Shown here: one piece after another, positions 45,370 through 53,481 of the stretch
Numbering within the stretch: position 1 is the first letter of the stretch
Layout: the number at the start of each line of letters is the position of its first letter
Translations under genes and position numbers: made by a program
Notes under the pieces: generated by a model
The model's database searches: none
Told to the model about the DNA's origin: nothing
The model's input: only the letters and a program-made list of their open reading frames with translations
Assembly: GCA_900549825.1 (NCBI GenBank)
Contig: URQB01000007.1
Coordinates: forward strand, 47,175-111,174
Origin: an uncultured Oscillospiraceae bacterium
Lineage (GTDB): Bacteria; Bacillota; Clostridia; Oscillospirales; Acutalibacteraceae
DNA length: 64,000 nucleotides
Direction of reading: 5' to 3'

Positions 45370-45969
45370 TTAGAAATCGATTTTTAAATCCTTGTAATAA
45401 TATGCTTTATCCCGCTCATTGATCTCCCGCAACACACGGCACGGGTTGCCTACGGCGACCACATTGGCGGGGATATCTTTTGTGACGACGCTTCCCGCAC
45501 CGATGACGGAATTGTCGCCGATCTTCACGCCCGGCAACACAATGGCGCCCGCCCCAATCCAAACATTGTTGCCGATCCGGACGGGAATATTGAACTGGGC
45601 AACTTTCAGGCGCAGATCCGGATCGACAGGATGCCCCGCCGTGGCAACGACGACGTTTGGCCCGAACATGACATTGTCTCCCACATAGATATCCGTATCG
45701 TCCACCAGAGTCAGGTTGAAATTGGCGTAAACATTGCTGCCGAAATGCGTATATTTGCCCCAGTTTGCATGGAGAGGCGGCTCGATATAGCAGTTTTCAC
45801 CGATCTCGGCCAGCAGGTTTTTTAGGATCAACGCCCTTTTCTTCGCTTCGGATGGACGCGTGTGGTTGTAATCATACAAAATTTCAAGGCACTGGATCTG
45901 CTCATTTGCAATTTCTTCATCTGTGCAGAAATAGATCTTCCCGCTTTGCATCCGTTCTTTGGGCGTCAT
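45370..45969 (-). CDS. Maltose/galactoside O-acetyltransferase family (left-handed beta-helix)
   Basis: The product has 199 residues. The N-terminal MTPKERMQSGKIYFCTDEE resembles the maltose-acetyltransferase helix. Hexapeptide repeats follow (IGENCYIEPPL, IYVGDNVMFGPNVVVATAGH with the catalytic His, VRIGNNVWIGAGAIVLPGVK, IGDNSVIGAGSVV). It transfers acetyl from acetyl-CoA to a sugar in the cytoplasm; the specific sugar is not determinable. The ATG at 45969 has AGGAGG 7 nt upstream. It is the last gene of an HD/CmpB/acetyltransferase run. Confidence 0.93.
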   Translation of the reverse strand: MTPKERMQSGKIYFCTDEEIANEQIQCLEILYDYNHTRPSEAKKRALILKNLLAEIGENCYIEPPLHANWGKYTHFGSNVYANFNLTLVDDTDIYVGDNVMFGPNVVVATAGHPVDPDLRLKVAQFNIPVRIGNNVWIGAGAIVLPGVKIGDNSVIGAGSVVTKDIPANVVAVGNPCRVLREINERDKAYYYKDLKIDF

Positions 45970-45989
45970 ACCGTTTCCTCCTGTCGGGA

Positions 45990-46832
45990 TCAATACATTT
46001 CGTCGTCGTTATTTGTCAGCTTGCGTTTCAATTCGGCCAGTGCTTCTTCAATGGCCTGAATGGATCTGTCAGTGGCCTTATTGAGCTGAGAGCCGCGGAA
46101 CATGCGCCCGGTCTTATGCAGCCCGGGACGTTTTAGCTTCCGGTAATTGTCGAGCTGCTCCTTGGTCTCCGTCAGGCGGGCGGAGAAATCTCCTGCCCAG
46201 GAGGACTGCTCCGTGCGTTTGCTGACGGACTGCTGGAATTCGGCCATCTTCTGCTCAATGGTATCCTTCATAGAGCGCATTTTGTCCATCAGTTTGCGGA
46301 TATCCAGTGCCGTACGGACCGCGTTGATCAGGTCTGCAAGGAAAACGGCGAAGATCAGGCCGAGAATGATATAGACGATATTGGCCGGGATCATGGAAAT
46401 GATTTCTTCGACTGGCGGATGGACGATATAGAGAAAGACGATCGTTGCAATGCCCCAATACAGAGAATTGCGCAGGCAGATGCGCCCCTGGATATTGAAT
46501 TTGCGTTCGGAATAATCCCACCAGCGCGCATGGAACAGCTTTTCCATCAATACGCTCGTGATAAATTCCACGATATCGGCAATGATCAGCCCCACGATGA
46601 ACAGCAAAACCGGCTTCAAAAAGGAGGGAATTGCCAAGCTTTCCTTGATCGGGGAAAGGCATACGAGCAGGGCGACCGCACCCGTGCCGTAAATCGGGCA
46701 CATAGGGCCTGTCAGGAAGCCGCGGTTGATCCACTTTCGTTTGGCGAGGGAACAGTAAATTGATTCCATAAGCCACCCGGCTGCACTGTAAAAGAAAAAA
46801 TAAAGGACGTAGGTTGGAATAATGGGCGCCAT
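45990..46832 (-). CDS. CmpB-type putative ABC transporter permease (PF06541)
   Basis: The product has 280 residues. Five or six membrane helices begin with YVLYFFFYSAAGWLMESIYC and include RGFLTGPMCPIYGTGAV, the signature of the ABC-transporter type IV/CmpB family. The C-terminal about 110 residues are cytoplasmic and coiled-coil prone (LMDKMRSMKDTIEQKMAEFQ). Despite the name no ATPase partner is near, and the function is not established. AAAGGAG lies 8 nt before the ATG. It lies in a minus-strand run with the HD-domain and acetyltransferase genes. Confidence 0.87.
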   Translation of the reverse strand: MAPIIPTYVLYFFFYSAAGWLMESIYCSLAKRKWINRGFLTGPMCPIYGTGAVALLVCLSPIKESLAIPSFLKPVLLFIVGLIIADIVEFITSVLMEKLFHARWWDYSERKFNIQGRICLRNSLYWGIATIVFLYIVHPPVEEIISMIPANIVYIILGLIFAVFLADLINAVRTALDIRKLMDKMRSMKDTIEQKMAEFQQSVSKRTEQSSWAGDFSARLTETKEQLDNYRKLKRPGLHKTGRMFRGSQLNKATDRSIQAIEEALAELKRKLTNNDDEMY

Positions 46833-46850
46833 TCTCTTTGCTCCTTTCGC

Positions 46851-47387
46851 TTAAGCTTCCAGCCGCCGGCGGATCATTTCCTTATGCTTTTTCGCCTGCT
46901 TCGGGATCAAGGAGAGAATCAGTTCCCACGTGGCGCAGTACTTATCCGCCATGCTTACGATGAAGGATTCCCTGTAACGCGGGGGGCGGACCGTCAGGGG
47001 CCACATATGCTTGATGATGATATCCTCTTCCTTTTTGCTCAGCGTACACAGCTCGCGGGCATTTTTGAGTGCGAATCCGGGATGCAGATACCCGTGCGGG
47101 CGGTGGCTCGGGTCTTTTTCGCGCCAGTCATAGTAAAAAAGGTCGTGCAGGATCGCGCCGCGGGACGCAGTGCGGTAATCGAGCCCCAGCCGCCTGCAGG
47201 CAAGAAAACTGATGTAAGCGACACTGGTAATATGCTGGAGGCGGTCAATATCGAGATGCTGCTCATAAATGGAAAGCCCCTGGACCTCGGGGCGGCTATA
47301 TAGATCTTCGATACATTCGAAAAAGGCGGGGCTCATATGCTCATGCCCCAAAAAAGAGCAGATATATGCCTGGTGCAATTTGTTCAT
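46851..47387 (-). CDS. HD-domain phosphohydrolase
   Basis: The product has 178 residues. The HD metal site is visible: HITSVAYISFLACRR (His), RGAILHDLFYYDW (His-Asp), HPGFALKNA (His) and SMADKYCAT (Asp). HD proteins hydrolyse phosphomonoesters or nucleotides; the substrate is unknown. It is the first gene of a run with CmpB and the acetyltransferase. Promoter at 47407-47435. The ribosome site is weak (AAGTGAG). Confidence 0.9.
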   Translation of the reverse strand: MNKLHQAYICSFLGHEHMSPAFFECIEDLYSRPEVQGLSIYEQHLDIDRLQHITSVAYISFLACRRLGLDYRTASRGAILHDLFYYDWREKDPSHRPHGYLHPGFALKNARELCTLSKKEEDIIIKHMWPLTVRPPRYRESFIVSMADKYCATWELILSLIPKQAKKHKEMIRRRLEA

Positions 47388-47406
47388 AGAATCAAGCGCT
47401 CACTTT

Positions 47407-47435
47407 CTTATACAGATTTCACATAAAAGAGTCAA
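47407..47435 (-). promoter_or_regulatory. Sigma-A promoter for the HD/CmpB/acetyltransferase run
   Basis: TTGACT (47435-47430) and TATAAG (47412-47407) on the minus strand are separated by 17 nt, about 20 nt before the HD-gene start. Confidence 0.7.
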
Positions 47436-47514
47436 GTCCGTATTGCCGGGCTTGAAAACTGGAATATTATGCAATAGAGAGTATACTATAACAAGCCCAA
47501 AAATCCAATACGAA

Positions 47515-48384
47515 TCAGAAGATTATATCTATTCCTTCATCATTTTTAACTTCCTGTTCATAAAAAGACACGTTTTGGTATAGAAAACGCGCCACCGCAT
47601 TTTCCGTATTGGAAGCGATAACGCCTGTAGCCGCTTTTCGGACACGCTCATGTGCGTTGGATACTGCGTAGCTGGCGTCGGCAGCGGCAAACAGAGGCAG
47701 ATCATTGAGGTTATCTCCGAAAGCCACCAAGCGGCTGGCTCCTGTGAGCCTTTTGATCCATTCGGCGCCTGCCGGCTTGCTGGCCTTGCTGCTGAAGACT
47801 TCGATCAGCCAGTAGTCGGAATACGTGTCCTTATAAAAGACATGGGAAAGGCCTTCGATCCCAGAGATGTCCCGCGCAACCGGCACAAGCTCTTCATACC
47901 GGTCAAAGGTAGTCAGGTAGATTGGTTGCGTCTCTTCTGTTACAGTCAGACGGTCAACTGCGATAAAACGTTTGTCGGGGGAATGCTTGCGGTCTTCATA
48001 GTATTTCCGATTGATCTCAGGTTTAAGCTGTGTAAAGCAAATCTCCAGTTTATTTTGATTCATGCGGTTGAAAAATGGACATTTTCCGTAATGCTCAAAT
48101 ACCGCAACCGCGGCATGCGCCGCATCCGCAGCAATCGGGCAGACAGAAACCGGTTTTTGATGCGCAAGATCATAGATGACGACGCCGTTCATCAGGATCA
48201 CGGGCAGGCGAAGCCGGAGCTTTGCCAGAAGCGGGGCAGCACTGGAGGCGCTGCGGGCCGTTGCGACCGTAAAAAGGAGGCCCTTTTCGACCATGGAGTT
48301 CAAAAGGCCGGCAGTCTCGTCCGAGAGCTCGCATTCCGGCGTGAGCAGGGTACCGTCAAGATCGCTGATATAAAGCGTTTTCAC
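47515..48384 (-). CDS. HAD-superfamily (Cof-type) sugar/nucleotide phosphatase
   Basis: The product has 289 residues. HAD motif I is SDLDGTLL (nucleophile Asp near residue 8), motif II is FTVATARSA, and motif IV is LVAFGDNLNDLPLF. A C2B cap lies between. Cof-type phosphatases dephosphorylate sugar phosphates or flavin/pyridoxal precursors; the substrate is unknown. The GTG start at 48384 lies 13 nt after AAAGGAG. A GTTGGC/GCCAAC hairpin in that gap could shorten the effective spacing. It stands alone. Confidence 0.92.
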   Translation of the reverse strand: MKTLYISDLDGTLLTPECELSDETAGLLNSMVEKGLLFTVATARSASSAAPLLAKLRLRLPVILMNGVVIYDLAHQKPVSVCPIAADAAHAAVAVFEHYGKCPFFNRMNQNKLEICFTQLKPEINRKYYEDRKHSPDKRFIAVDRLTVTEETQPIYLTTFDRYEELVPVARDISGIEGLSHVFYKDTYSDYWLIEVFSSKASKPAGAEWIKRLTGASRLVAFGDNLNDLPLFAAADASYAVSNAHERVRKAATGVIASNTENAVARFLYQNVSFYEQEVKNDEGIDIIF

Positions 48385-48944
48385 TGTTGGCTGCCAACTC
48401 CTTTCCCGTTGTGAAAGCTTCTTCTTTCAATTCTCCCGGGAGATTCGCCTGCCACAAAACAGGAAAAAGGCGTTTTATGGATGAGGCATATTTTTAAATT
48501 TTATCCCTTTTTGAGGAAAAGGGCAATAGAAAAACAGCACCCTGTCAAAGTTATTGCCGAAAATACTTGCCACGGGAACGGGAAATCAGTATAATAAAAA
48601 GGTCGGCAGTCCGGTTGGCGTTGGAAAGTTTTGGGTTTTCCTTTCGATTTTGCTGTTCTGGGCTGTCCTGCTTATTTCCCGCCGTATTTCGCGCTAACAA
48701 GGTTACAGGCTGCTGCAGTAAGGAATGTGGGGATGGCGTTTTCAATGTTCCGGCACGCTGTATTTGAATGGATTGCGGCGCGCGGTATCCCGGCAGTCGA
48801 AATCCGTATGATAGCCTGGAGAAGATATGACGGGACCAGCGATCTGAACGGAAAAATTCGTCCCAATTCCTTGCCGGATTTGGCCGGTTCTTCAATGCTG
48901 CTTCAAGGAGGATGGGGTTTGGGGAGGCACAGGAGCGATCAGGA
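48385..48944. other. Non-coding stretch with a strong promoter and long leader
   Basis: No supportable gene; open frames here have no recognisable similarity. A good promoter lies at 48567-48595. About 340 nt of leader follows before the pyrophosphatase-like/NUDIX gene. A short hydrophobic frame (about 48635-48690, FWVFLSILLFWAVLLISRR) lacks a start codon. Confidence 0.5.
48567..48595 (+). promoter_or_regulatory. Sigma-A promoter upstream of the NUDIX fusion gene
   Basis: TTGCCA (48567-48572) and TATAAT (48590-48595) have a 17-nt spacer. Confidence 0.7.
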
Positions 48945-49694
48945 ATGTTAGGAAAGTATGTTAGAGTCAAGATAGTTCGCCCGATTGGGGCAAAGCATCC
49001 GCGCTTTCCCTTTTCCTACAAGCTGAATTATGGCTTTGCACAGGGTGTGACGGGGATCAACGGCGAGGCGCAGGGCGTTTATATTATGGGGATCAATCAT
49101 CCGGTTCGGGAATTTGACGGCCGCGTGATTGCGATTGTGCGGCGAAACCATCATAAGGGGATTGTGTGGGTTGCCGCACCAAAGAGCAAGCATTTTATCA
49201 TCAATGAAATTTGTGATGCAATTGATTTTGCGGAAGGCTATTATGGCTATACACTGGAATGCCTCTATGAGCGGTCTTGCGGTGCAGTGGTATACCGTAT
49301 GGAAGCGGAGAGGCCCCTTTATCTGTTGATTAAAAATCAGCGGAGTGCACATTGGGGGTTCCCAAAAGGGCATATGGAAAAGGGCGAGACGCAGGAGGAA
49401 ACTGCCAGGAGGGAGGTACTTGAAGAAACCGGGATGCATATCCGGCTGCTGCCGGATTTCTCTTCCAAATCAGAATATACAATCCAAGGGAAAGTGGAAA
49501 AGTCGGTCATCATCTTTTTAGCGAGTACGCAGGATAAAGATACAGTGATTCAGCAGGAGGAAATCGAAGATTTTATCTGGCTGCGCTATGATAAAGCGCT
49601 GAAGATGTTAAATTATGAAAATGATAAGGTGATTTTAACAAAGGCAAACCGCTTTCTATTAGAAAGAGGAGAACCCCAAAATCTTGAATTTTGA
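48945..49694 (+). CDS. Pyrophosphatase-like domain fused to a NUDIX hydrolase
   Basis: The product has about 249 residues. Residues 1-115 resemble a soluble inorganic pyrophosphatase module (MLGKYVRVKIVRPIGAKHP, NYGFAQGV, GRVIAIVRR). The acidic residues expected in its active site are replaced: GINGEAQGVYIMG stands where relatives have DGEEQDAYILG. The C-terminal half is a NUDIX domain with WGFPKGHMEKGETQEETARR, then EVLEETG, an intact NUDIX box. It should hydrolyse a dinucleoside polyphosphate or similar substrate, with the front domain binding rather than cleaving. The start at 48945 has AGGAG 9 nt upstream. A COG2426 membrane gene follows after 14 nt. Confidence 0.85.
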   Translation: MLGKYVRVKIVRPIGAKHPRFPFSYKLNYGFAQGVTGINGEAQGVYIMGINHPVREFDGRVIAIVRRNHHKGIVWVAAPKSKHFIINEICDAIDFAEGYYGYTLECLYERSCGAVVYRMEAERPLYLLIKNQRSAHWGFPKGHMEKGETQEETARREVLEETGMHIRLLPDFSSKSEYTIQGKVEKSVIIFLASTQDKDTVIQQEEIEDFIWLRYDKALKMLNYENDKVILTKANRFLLERGEPQNLEF

Positions 49695-49708
49695 AATGAG
49701 GTTGTAAA

Positions 49709-50221
49709 ATGGCGGAAACTCTGGCACAATATTTCGTGGATTTTTTACAAAATAAAATACCCAACGAATTGATTGTATTCATTGTTTCGCTGTTCCCCAT
49801 CCTGGAACTCAGGGGTGGTATGATTGTGGCGAAGCTTCTGGACATTCCCTTTGTAACAGCGTTTATCATTTCTTTTATTGGAAATATGGTCCCAATTCCT
49901 TTTATTCTCCTCTTTATCAAAAAAATATTTGCATGGCTGCGCCGTTTCCCGCGCTGGGCAAAAATCATAGACAAACTGGAAGCCCGCTCCATGAGTAAAA
50001 GCGATAAGATTGAGAAATATAAAGAGTGGGGTCTCTTGCTCTTTGTTGCGATTCCTCTCCCAGGTACAGGCGGATGGACAGGTGCTCTGATCGCGTCGCT
50101 GTTTGACTTGCGTATTAAAAAGTCACTTCCGATTATTACATTGGGCGTTTTAGTCGCGGGTCTTATCATGTCCCTAATCGTATATGGCGTATTCGGCGGG
50201 CTGGCAAGCCTCTTCGGATGA
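49709..50221 (+). CDS. COG2426 / small multidrug export-family membrane protein (PF06695)
   Basis: The product has 170 residues with four to five membrane segments. Typical sequences are SLFPILELRGGMIVAKLL and VAIPLPGTGGWTGALIASLF. Despite the family name the transported molecule is unknown. GAGG lies upstream. It is 14 nt after the NUDIX fusion gene, so the two are likely one operon, ending at the terminator at 50239. Confidence 0.88.
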   Translation: MAETLAQYFVDFLQNKIPNELIVFIVSLFPILELRGGMIVAKLLDIPFVTAFIISFIGNMVPIPFILLFIKKIFAWLRRFPRWAKIIDKLEARSMSKSDKIEKYKEWGLLLFVAIPLPGTGGWTGALIASLFDLRIKKSLPIITLGVLVAGLIMSLIVYGVFGGLASLFG

Positions 50222-50238
50222 CCTTGGCGCTATAAAAA

Positions 50239-50267
50239 AAGCAGGCCTGATTTCAAAAGGCCTGCTT
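50239..50267 (+). terminator. Terminator after the COG2426 gene
   Basis: AAGCAGGCCT (50239-50248) pairs perfectly with AGGCCTGCTT (50258-50267). It has A-run and short T flanks, so it could act on both strands. Confidence 0.75.
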
Positions 50268-50432
50268 GTAAATTGCTGCAAATTTACGGTCATTACGAAG
50301 CGAGTAACCGGAGGAACTCTGTGATCTTTTCCTGGCCGAAGCAATCCTGCCGCTTAAATATCGCAGAGAATTAAGGCTATATTGAGCTGCTGCAAGAATG
50401 CGTTTGATTCATGCATCTGCAGCGGCTTGTTT

Positions 50433-50756
50433 TTAACTCGTATAGTCCTCGATCAGGCGCTGCAGCTCCTGCAACGACTGTGCAGGAATACCGCGCAAAA
50501 GCTCCTGCTGGTTGACGGTCGGGAGGCTGTCCAGATAGATATCAAACACCTCGAGCGGTTCAGAGTTGCCGGTACGGTAGGAGGCGACCTTTCCCTGATA
50601 TTCGCCTAGCATATAAGGGGCCCGCACGGTTTCCTGCATACTGGAAGTGCTGGTTTCTGTTCCCGTAACGGAAGTGCGGATGGCGTCTGTTGTCAGGACG
50701 GCGGCTGAAAAGATCAGGCATACCGCACACAAAATACGGATTCCTTTCCGAATCAT
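50433..50756 (-). CDS. BofC C-terminal-domain-like exported protein
   Basis: The product has 107 residues. An N-terminal signal or anchor helix (IRILCAVCLIFSAAVLT) is followed by a short linker and a compact domain: GEYQGKVASYRTGNSEPLEV, DIYLDSLP and QSLQELQRLIEDYTS. The LIEDYTS ending is shared with BofC C-terminal-like proteins of spore formers, where BofC restrains sigma-K activation. A sporulation link is inferred from that and is not certain. GGAGGG lies 9 nt upstream of the ATG. Confidence 0.7.
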   Translation of the reverse strand: MIRKGIRILCAVCLIFSAAVLTTDAIRTSVTGTETSTSSMQETVRAPYMLGEYQGKVASYRTGNSEPLEVFDIYLDSLPTVNQQELLRGIPAQSLQELQRLIEDYTS

Positions 50757-51075
50757 ATCGGTGATCCCTCCGATTCTAAAATGAAGCTCCGGTTTTATTC
50801 TGCGCTTGTTTTTCCAGCTTTATACCAGGGTATGGAAATCCTTTTCCCATGTTCTTTTCTATAGAAAACGAATTTTCGAAAATTACTAAACTTTTCCGAG
50901 AAAGTATGGTATAATAACCTCTCAAAACGCACACGAAATCAGAGATTTCTGGTGTTTTGGAGAACATTGAATCATCCATTTAGGGCTTCGCCCTTTGCGG
51001 CTATGCCGCCGCCCCGCCTCCGGCTGGGCGAAATTGTGGTATAATAATCGAATAGAAAAGGAGGCAGAGGATTTT
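50757..51075 (+). other. Promoter region and leader of the PBP gene
   Basis: Non-coding. It includes leader element copy B (50905-51013) with an extended -10, a second extended -10 (TGGTATAAT, TATAAT 51040-51045) and GC hairpins. No gene is supportable here. Confidence 0.55.
50905..51013 (+). repeat. Dispersed promoter/leader element, copy B
   Basis: TGGTATAAT (TATAAT 50910-50915) is followed by AACCTC, a GAAATC-AGA-GATTTC hairpin, TGGTGTTTTGGAGAACAT, then AGGGCTTCGCCCT and GCGGCTATGCCGC hairpins. It matches copy A (41608-41713, minus strand) in order and mostly in sequence. Here it lies in the leader of the PBP gene. Confidence 0.65.
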
Positions 51076-53382
51076 ATGAATCGTGATCCACGAAATTCCA
51101 AGCCTGTGAAAAAGCCGGCCGGCCAAGCCGGATCGGCTCATAAATCTTCGGTCCGCAAGGGACAAGCTGCCCGGGTACGCAAGCCCGGAAGCAAAAAAAT
51201 AAGGCGTGAGCTTTCCACTCCCGTAAAGGTTTTGCTGGGCGCTCTTGCAACAGTTGCGCTGACGTGCCTGATCGTCGGCATAACGGTAATCGTCTATATG
51301 TTCGCATTCACCCATGGAGACCCGGCAATTGATCTGGATGAATACAAGGTCAATCAGAATCAGACGACGATTGTATACGCTTACGATAAAAATCAGCAGC
51401 CTGTGGAGGTAACGCGGCTGCACGGCACCGAAAACCGCATCTGGGCCAATCTCAGCGAAATGCCGAAGGAGATGAAGATGGCGGTGATCGCCATTGAGGA
51501 CAAGCGCTTTGAAAAGCATAATGGCGTCGACTGGTTCCGCACGGCTTCCGCTATTTTCAAGCACGGTATGTCTCAGGGCGGCTCTACCATCACGCAGCAG
51601 CTGATCAAAAATCTGACGGGGGATAAGGAAGTCACGATCGTCCGTAAATTCAACGAGATCCTCTACGCCTTGAACATGGAACGCAATTATTCCAAAGATG
51701 AAATCCTGGAGGCTTATCTCAATACGATTTATCTCGGCGAAGGCTGCTATGGCGTAAAAACAGCGGCGGAAAAATATTTTGGCAAGGATGTCAGCGAGCT
51801 GAATCTTGCGGAATGCACCGCGCTGCTCGGCATTACGCAGTACCCCTATAAATATGATCCGCTGGTCAATCCGAAGGAGAATAAGAGCCGTCAGAAATAT
51901 GGGCTTGGTGTCCTCCTGGAGGAAGGGGAAATTTCTCAGGAGCAATATGACGAGGCAGTTAACGGCAAGCTTGTCTTTACCAACAGCGACGAATATAAAG
52001 CGGCGCACAAGGATGACAAAGGGTCAACGCAGACGGAAAGCAAGATCCAGAGCTATTATGTAGATTATGTTGTCGATCAGGTGATTGACGATTTCATGGA
52101 GCAATATGGCCTGACGGAACAGCAGGCGACGCAGAAGGTTTATTATGGCGGCCTAAAAATCTATACGGCCATGGACCCTGATGTACAGGCCGCGATGGAG
52201 GATGTTTTCTATAACCGCAAGACGGTGGCAAATAGAGGCGTACAGGCCGCGATGACGATCATGGATTATAAGGGCCGGGTTGTTGGCGTTGTTGGCGGGC
52301 TGGGAGAGAAGCAGCAAAACCGCGGCCTCAACCGCGCGGTTTCCTCAAAGCGGCAGCCGGGTTCTTCCATCAAGCCTTTGAGCATTTATGCGCCCGCGAT
52401 AGAGGGTAATCTCTATCATTGGTCCTCTATGATTCAGGATTCGGCCTCCCGCTATGTCAATGGCAAGCCATGGCCTGTCAACTATGGGCAGAAGTTAGGC
52501 GACGGGCTTCTGCACCCGCTGCAGTATGCGGTGGAGCGCTCTCTGAACACCGTGCCCGCCCGTATGCTGGAGAAAATTACGATCAAAACCTCCTTTGATT
52601 TCCTGGAGAACCACTTCCATCTTTCCACGCTGGAAAAAGCGGATGCGGACTGGGCGCCTCTTGTAACGGGCGCTTTTACGCAGGGCGTTACCACGATCGA
52701 TATGGCCGCCGCGTATGCAGCCTTCGGCAACGGCGGTACGTATTATGAGCCCTATTGCTATTACAAAGTGACCAACAGCTCCGGCTCGGAAACCCTTTTG
52801 CAGACGTCCGTTAAGGGAGAAAAGGCATTGTCACCGGATACGGCTGACGTTGTGTGCGAGCTGCTGCAGGCGAATACCAATTACGGTACGACAAAGGCGG
52901 CTGCGGTCAGCGGCTTCCAGACGATGGCAAAGACCGGTACGACGACGGATGAAAAAGATCGCTGGTTTGCAGCGGGGACTCCCTATTATGTATCTGCCAC
53001 CTGGTATGGCTACGATACGCCGAAAACGATTGTTCTTGACTCAAATTATAATCCCTCTGCAAAACTGTTTAAAGCTGTCTTTGATAAAATCCACAAGGAT
53101 TTGCCTGCTAAGGAATTTGAAAAGAGCGGTCTTACGGTCGAAAAGGAGTATTGCACAAAGACCGGCCTGATCGCTTCTCCTTCCTGTACGTCGAAGAAAA
53201 AGGGCTGGTATAAGATCACCGATACACCCGCGGAGTGCACCTCCTGCGGCGGCTCTGGCCTGCTCGACAACATTGCAGGCAACGTTTCCGATGCGCTTGG
53301 ACAGGCCGGGGATATTGTGTCCAACGCCATTGGCCAGGCTGGTCAGGCCATAGAGAATGCGCTGGATGGCCTCATGCCATAA
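51076..53382 (+). CDS. Class A penicillin-binding protein (PBP1A-type)
   Basis: The product has 768 residues. A basic Lys/Pro/Arg-rich cytoplasmic tail is followed by one membrane anchor (LGALATVALTCLIVGITVIV). The glycosyltransferase domain has AIEDKRFEKHNGVDWFRT (catalytic Glu) and GGSTITQQLIKNLTG. The transpeptidase domain has the SxxK serine in GSSIKPL (Ser430), SLNT and KTGTT. A Gly/Ala-rich tail with C-terminal cysteines (CTKTG, SCTS, CTSCGG) resembles a small zinc-binding or fibronectin-free extension. It polymerises and crosslinks peptidoglycan at the outer membrane face. The start follows an AGGAGG/AGAGG region. Confidence 0.95.
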   Translation: MNRDPRNSKPVKKPAGQAGSAHKSSVRKGQAARVRKPGSKKIRRELSTPVKVLLGALATVALTCLIVGITVIVYMFAFTHGDPAIDLDEYKVNQNQTTIVYAYDKNQQPVEVTRLHGTENRIWANLSEMPKEMKMAVIAIEDKRFEKHNGVDWFRTASAIFKHGMSQGGSTITQQLIKNLTGDKEVTIVRKFNEILYALNMERNYSKDEILEAYLNTIYLGEGCYGVKTAAEKYFGKDVSELNLAECTALLGITQYPYKYDPLVNPKENKSRQKYGLGVLLEEGEISQEQYDEAVNGKLVFTNSDEYKAAHKDDKGSTQTESKIQSYYVDYVVDQVIDDFMEQYGLTEQQATQKVYYGGLKIYTAMDPDVQAAMEDVFYNRKTVANRGVQAAMTIMDYKGRVVGVVGGLGEKQQNRGLNRAVSSKRQPGSSIKPLSIYAPAIEGNLYHWSSMIQDSASRYVNGKPWPVNYGQKLGDGLLHPLQYAVERSLNTVPARMLEKITIKTSFDFLENHFHLSTLEKADADWAPLVTGAFTQGVTTIDMAAAYAAFGNGGTYYEPYCYYKVTNSSGSETLLQTSVKGEKALSPDTADVVCELLQANTNYGTTKAAAVSGFQTMAKTGTTTDEKDRWFAAGTPYYVSATWYGYDTPKTIVLDSNYNPSAKLFKAVFDKIHKDLPAKEFEKSGLTVEKEYCTKTGLIASPSCTSKKKGWYKITDTPAECTSCGGSGLLDNIAGNVSDALGQAGDIVSNAIGQAGQAIENALDGLMP

Positions 53383-53399
53383 TAGAAGAATCCGATCCG

Positions 53400-53434
53400 A
53401 ACGAACCTTTTGCCGCCTTGGTGAAAGGCTCGTT
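53400..53434 (+). terminator. Hairpin after the PBP gene
   Basis: AACGAACCTTT (53400-53410) and AAAGGCTCGTT (53424-53434) pair with one mismatch. There is no T-run, so it could be an attenuator for pyrC instead of a terminator. Confidence 0.4.
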
Positions 53435-53481
53435 TGTGGTATCCCGGTATATTATGATGAAAAGACGAAGGGAGCAGCAGA

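Noticed and set aside
43969..45400. Matching C-termini (DLEIDF and DLKIDF) of Fe-ADH and the acetyltransferase
   Set aside because: The families are unrelated and the nucleotide sequences around the stops differ, so this is probably coincidence.
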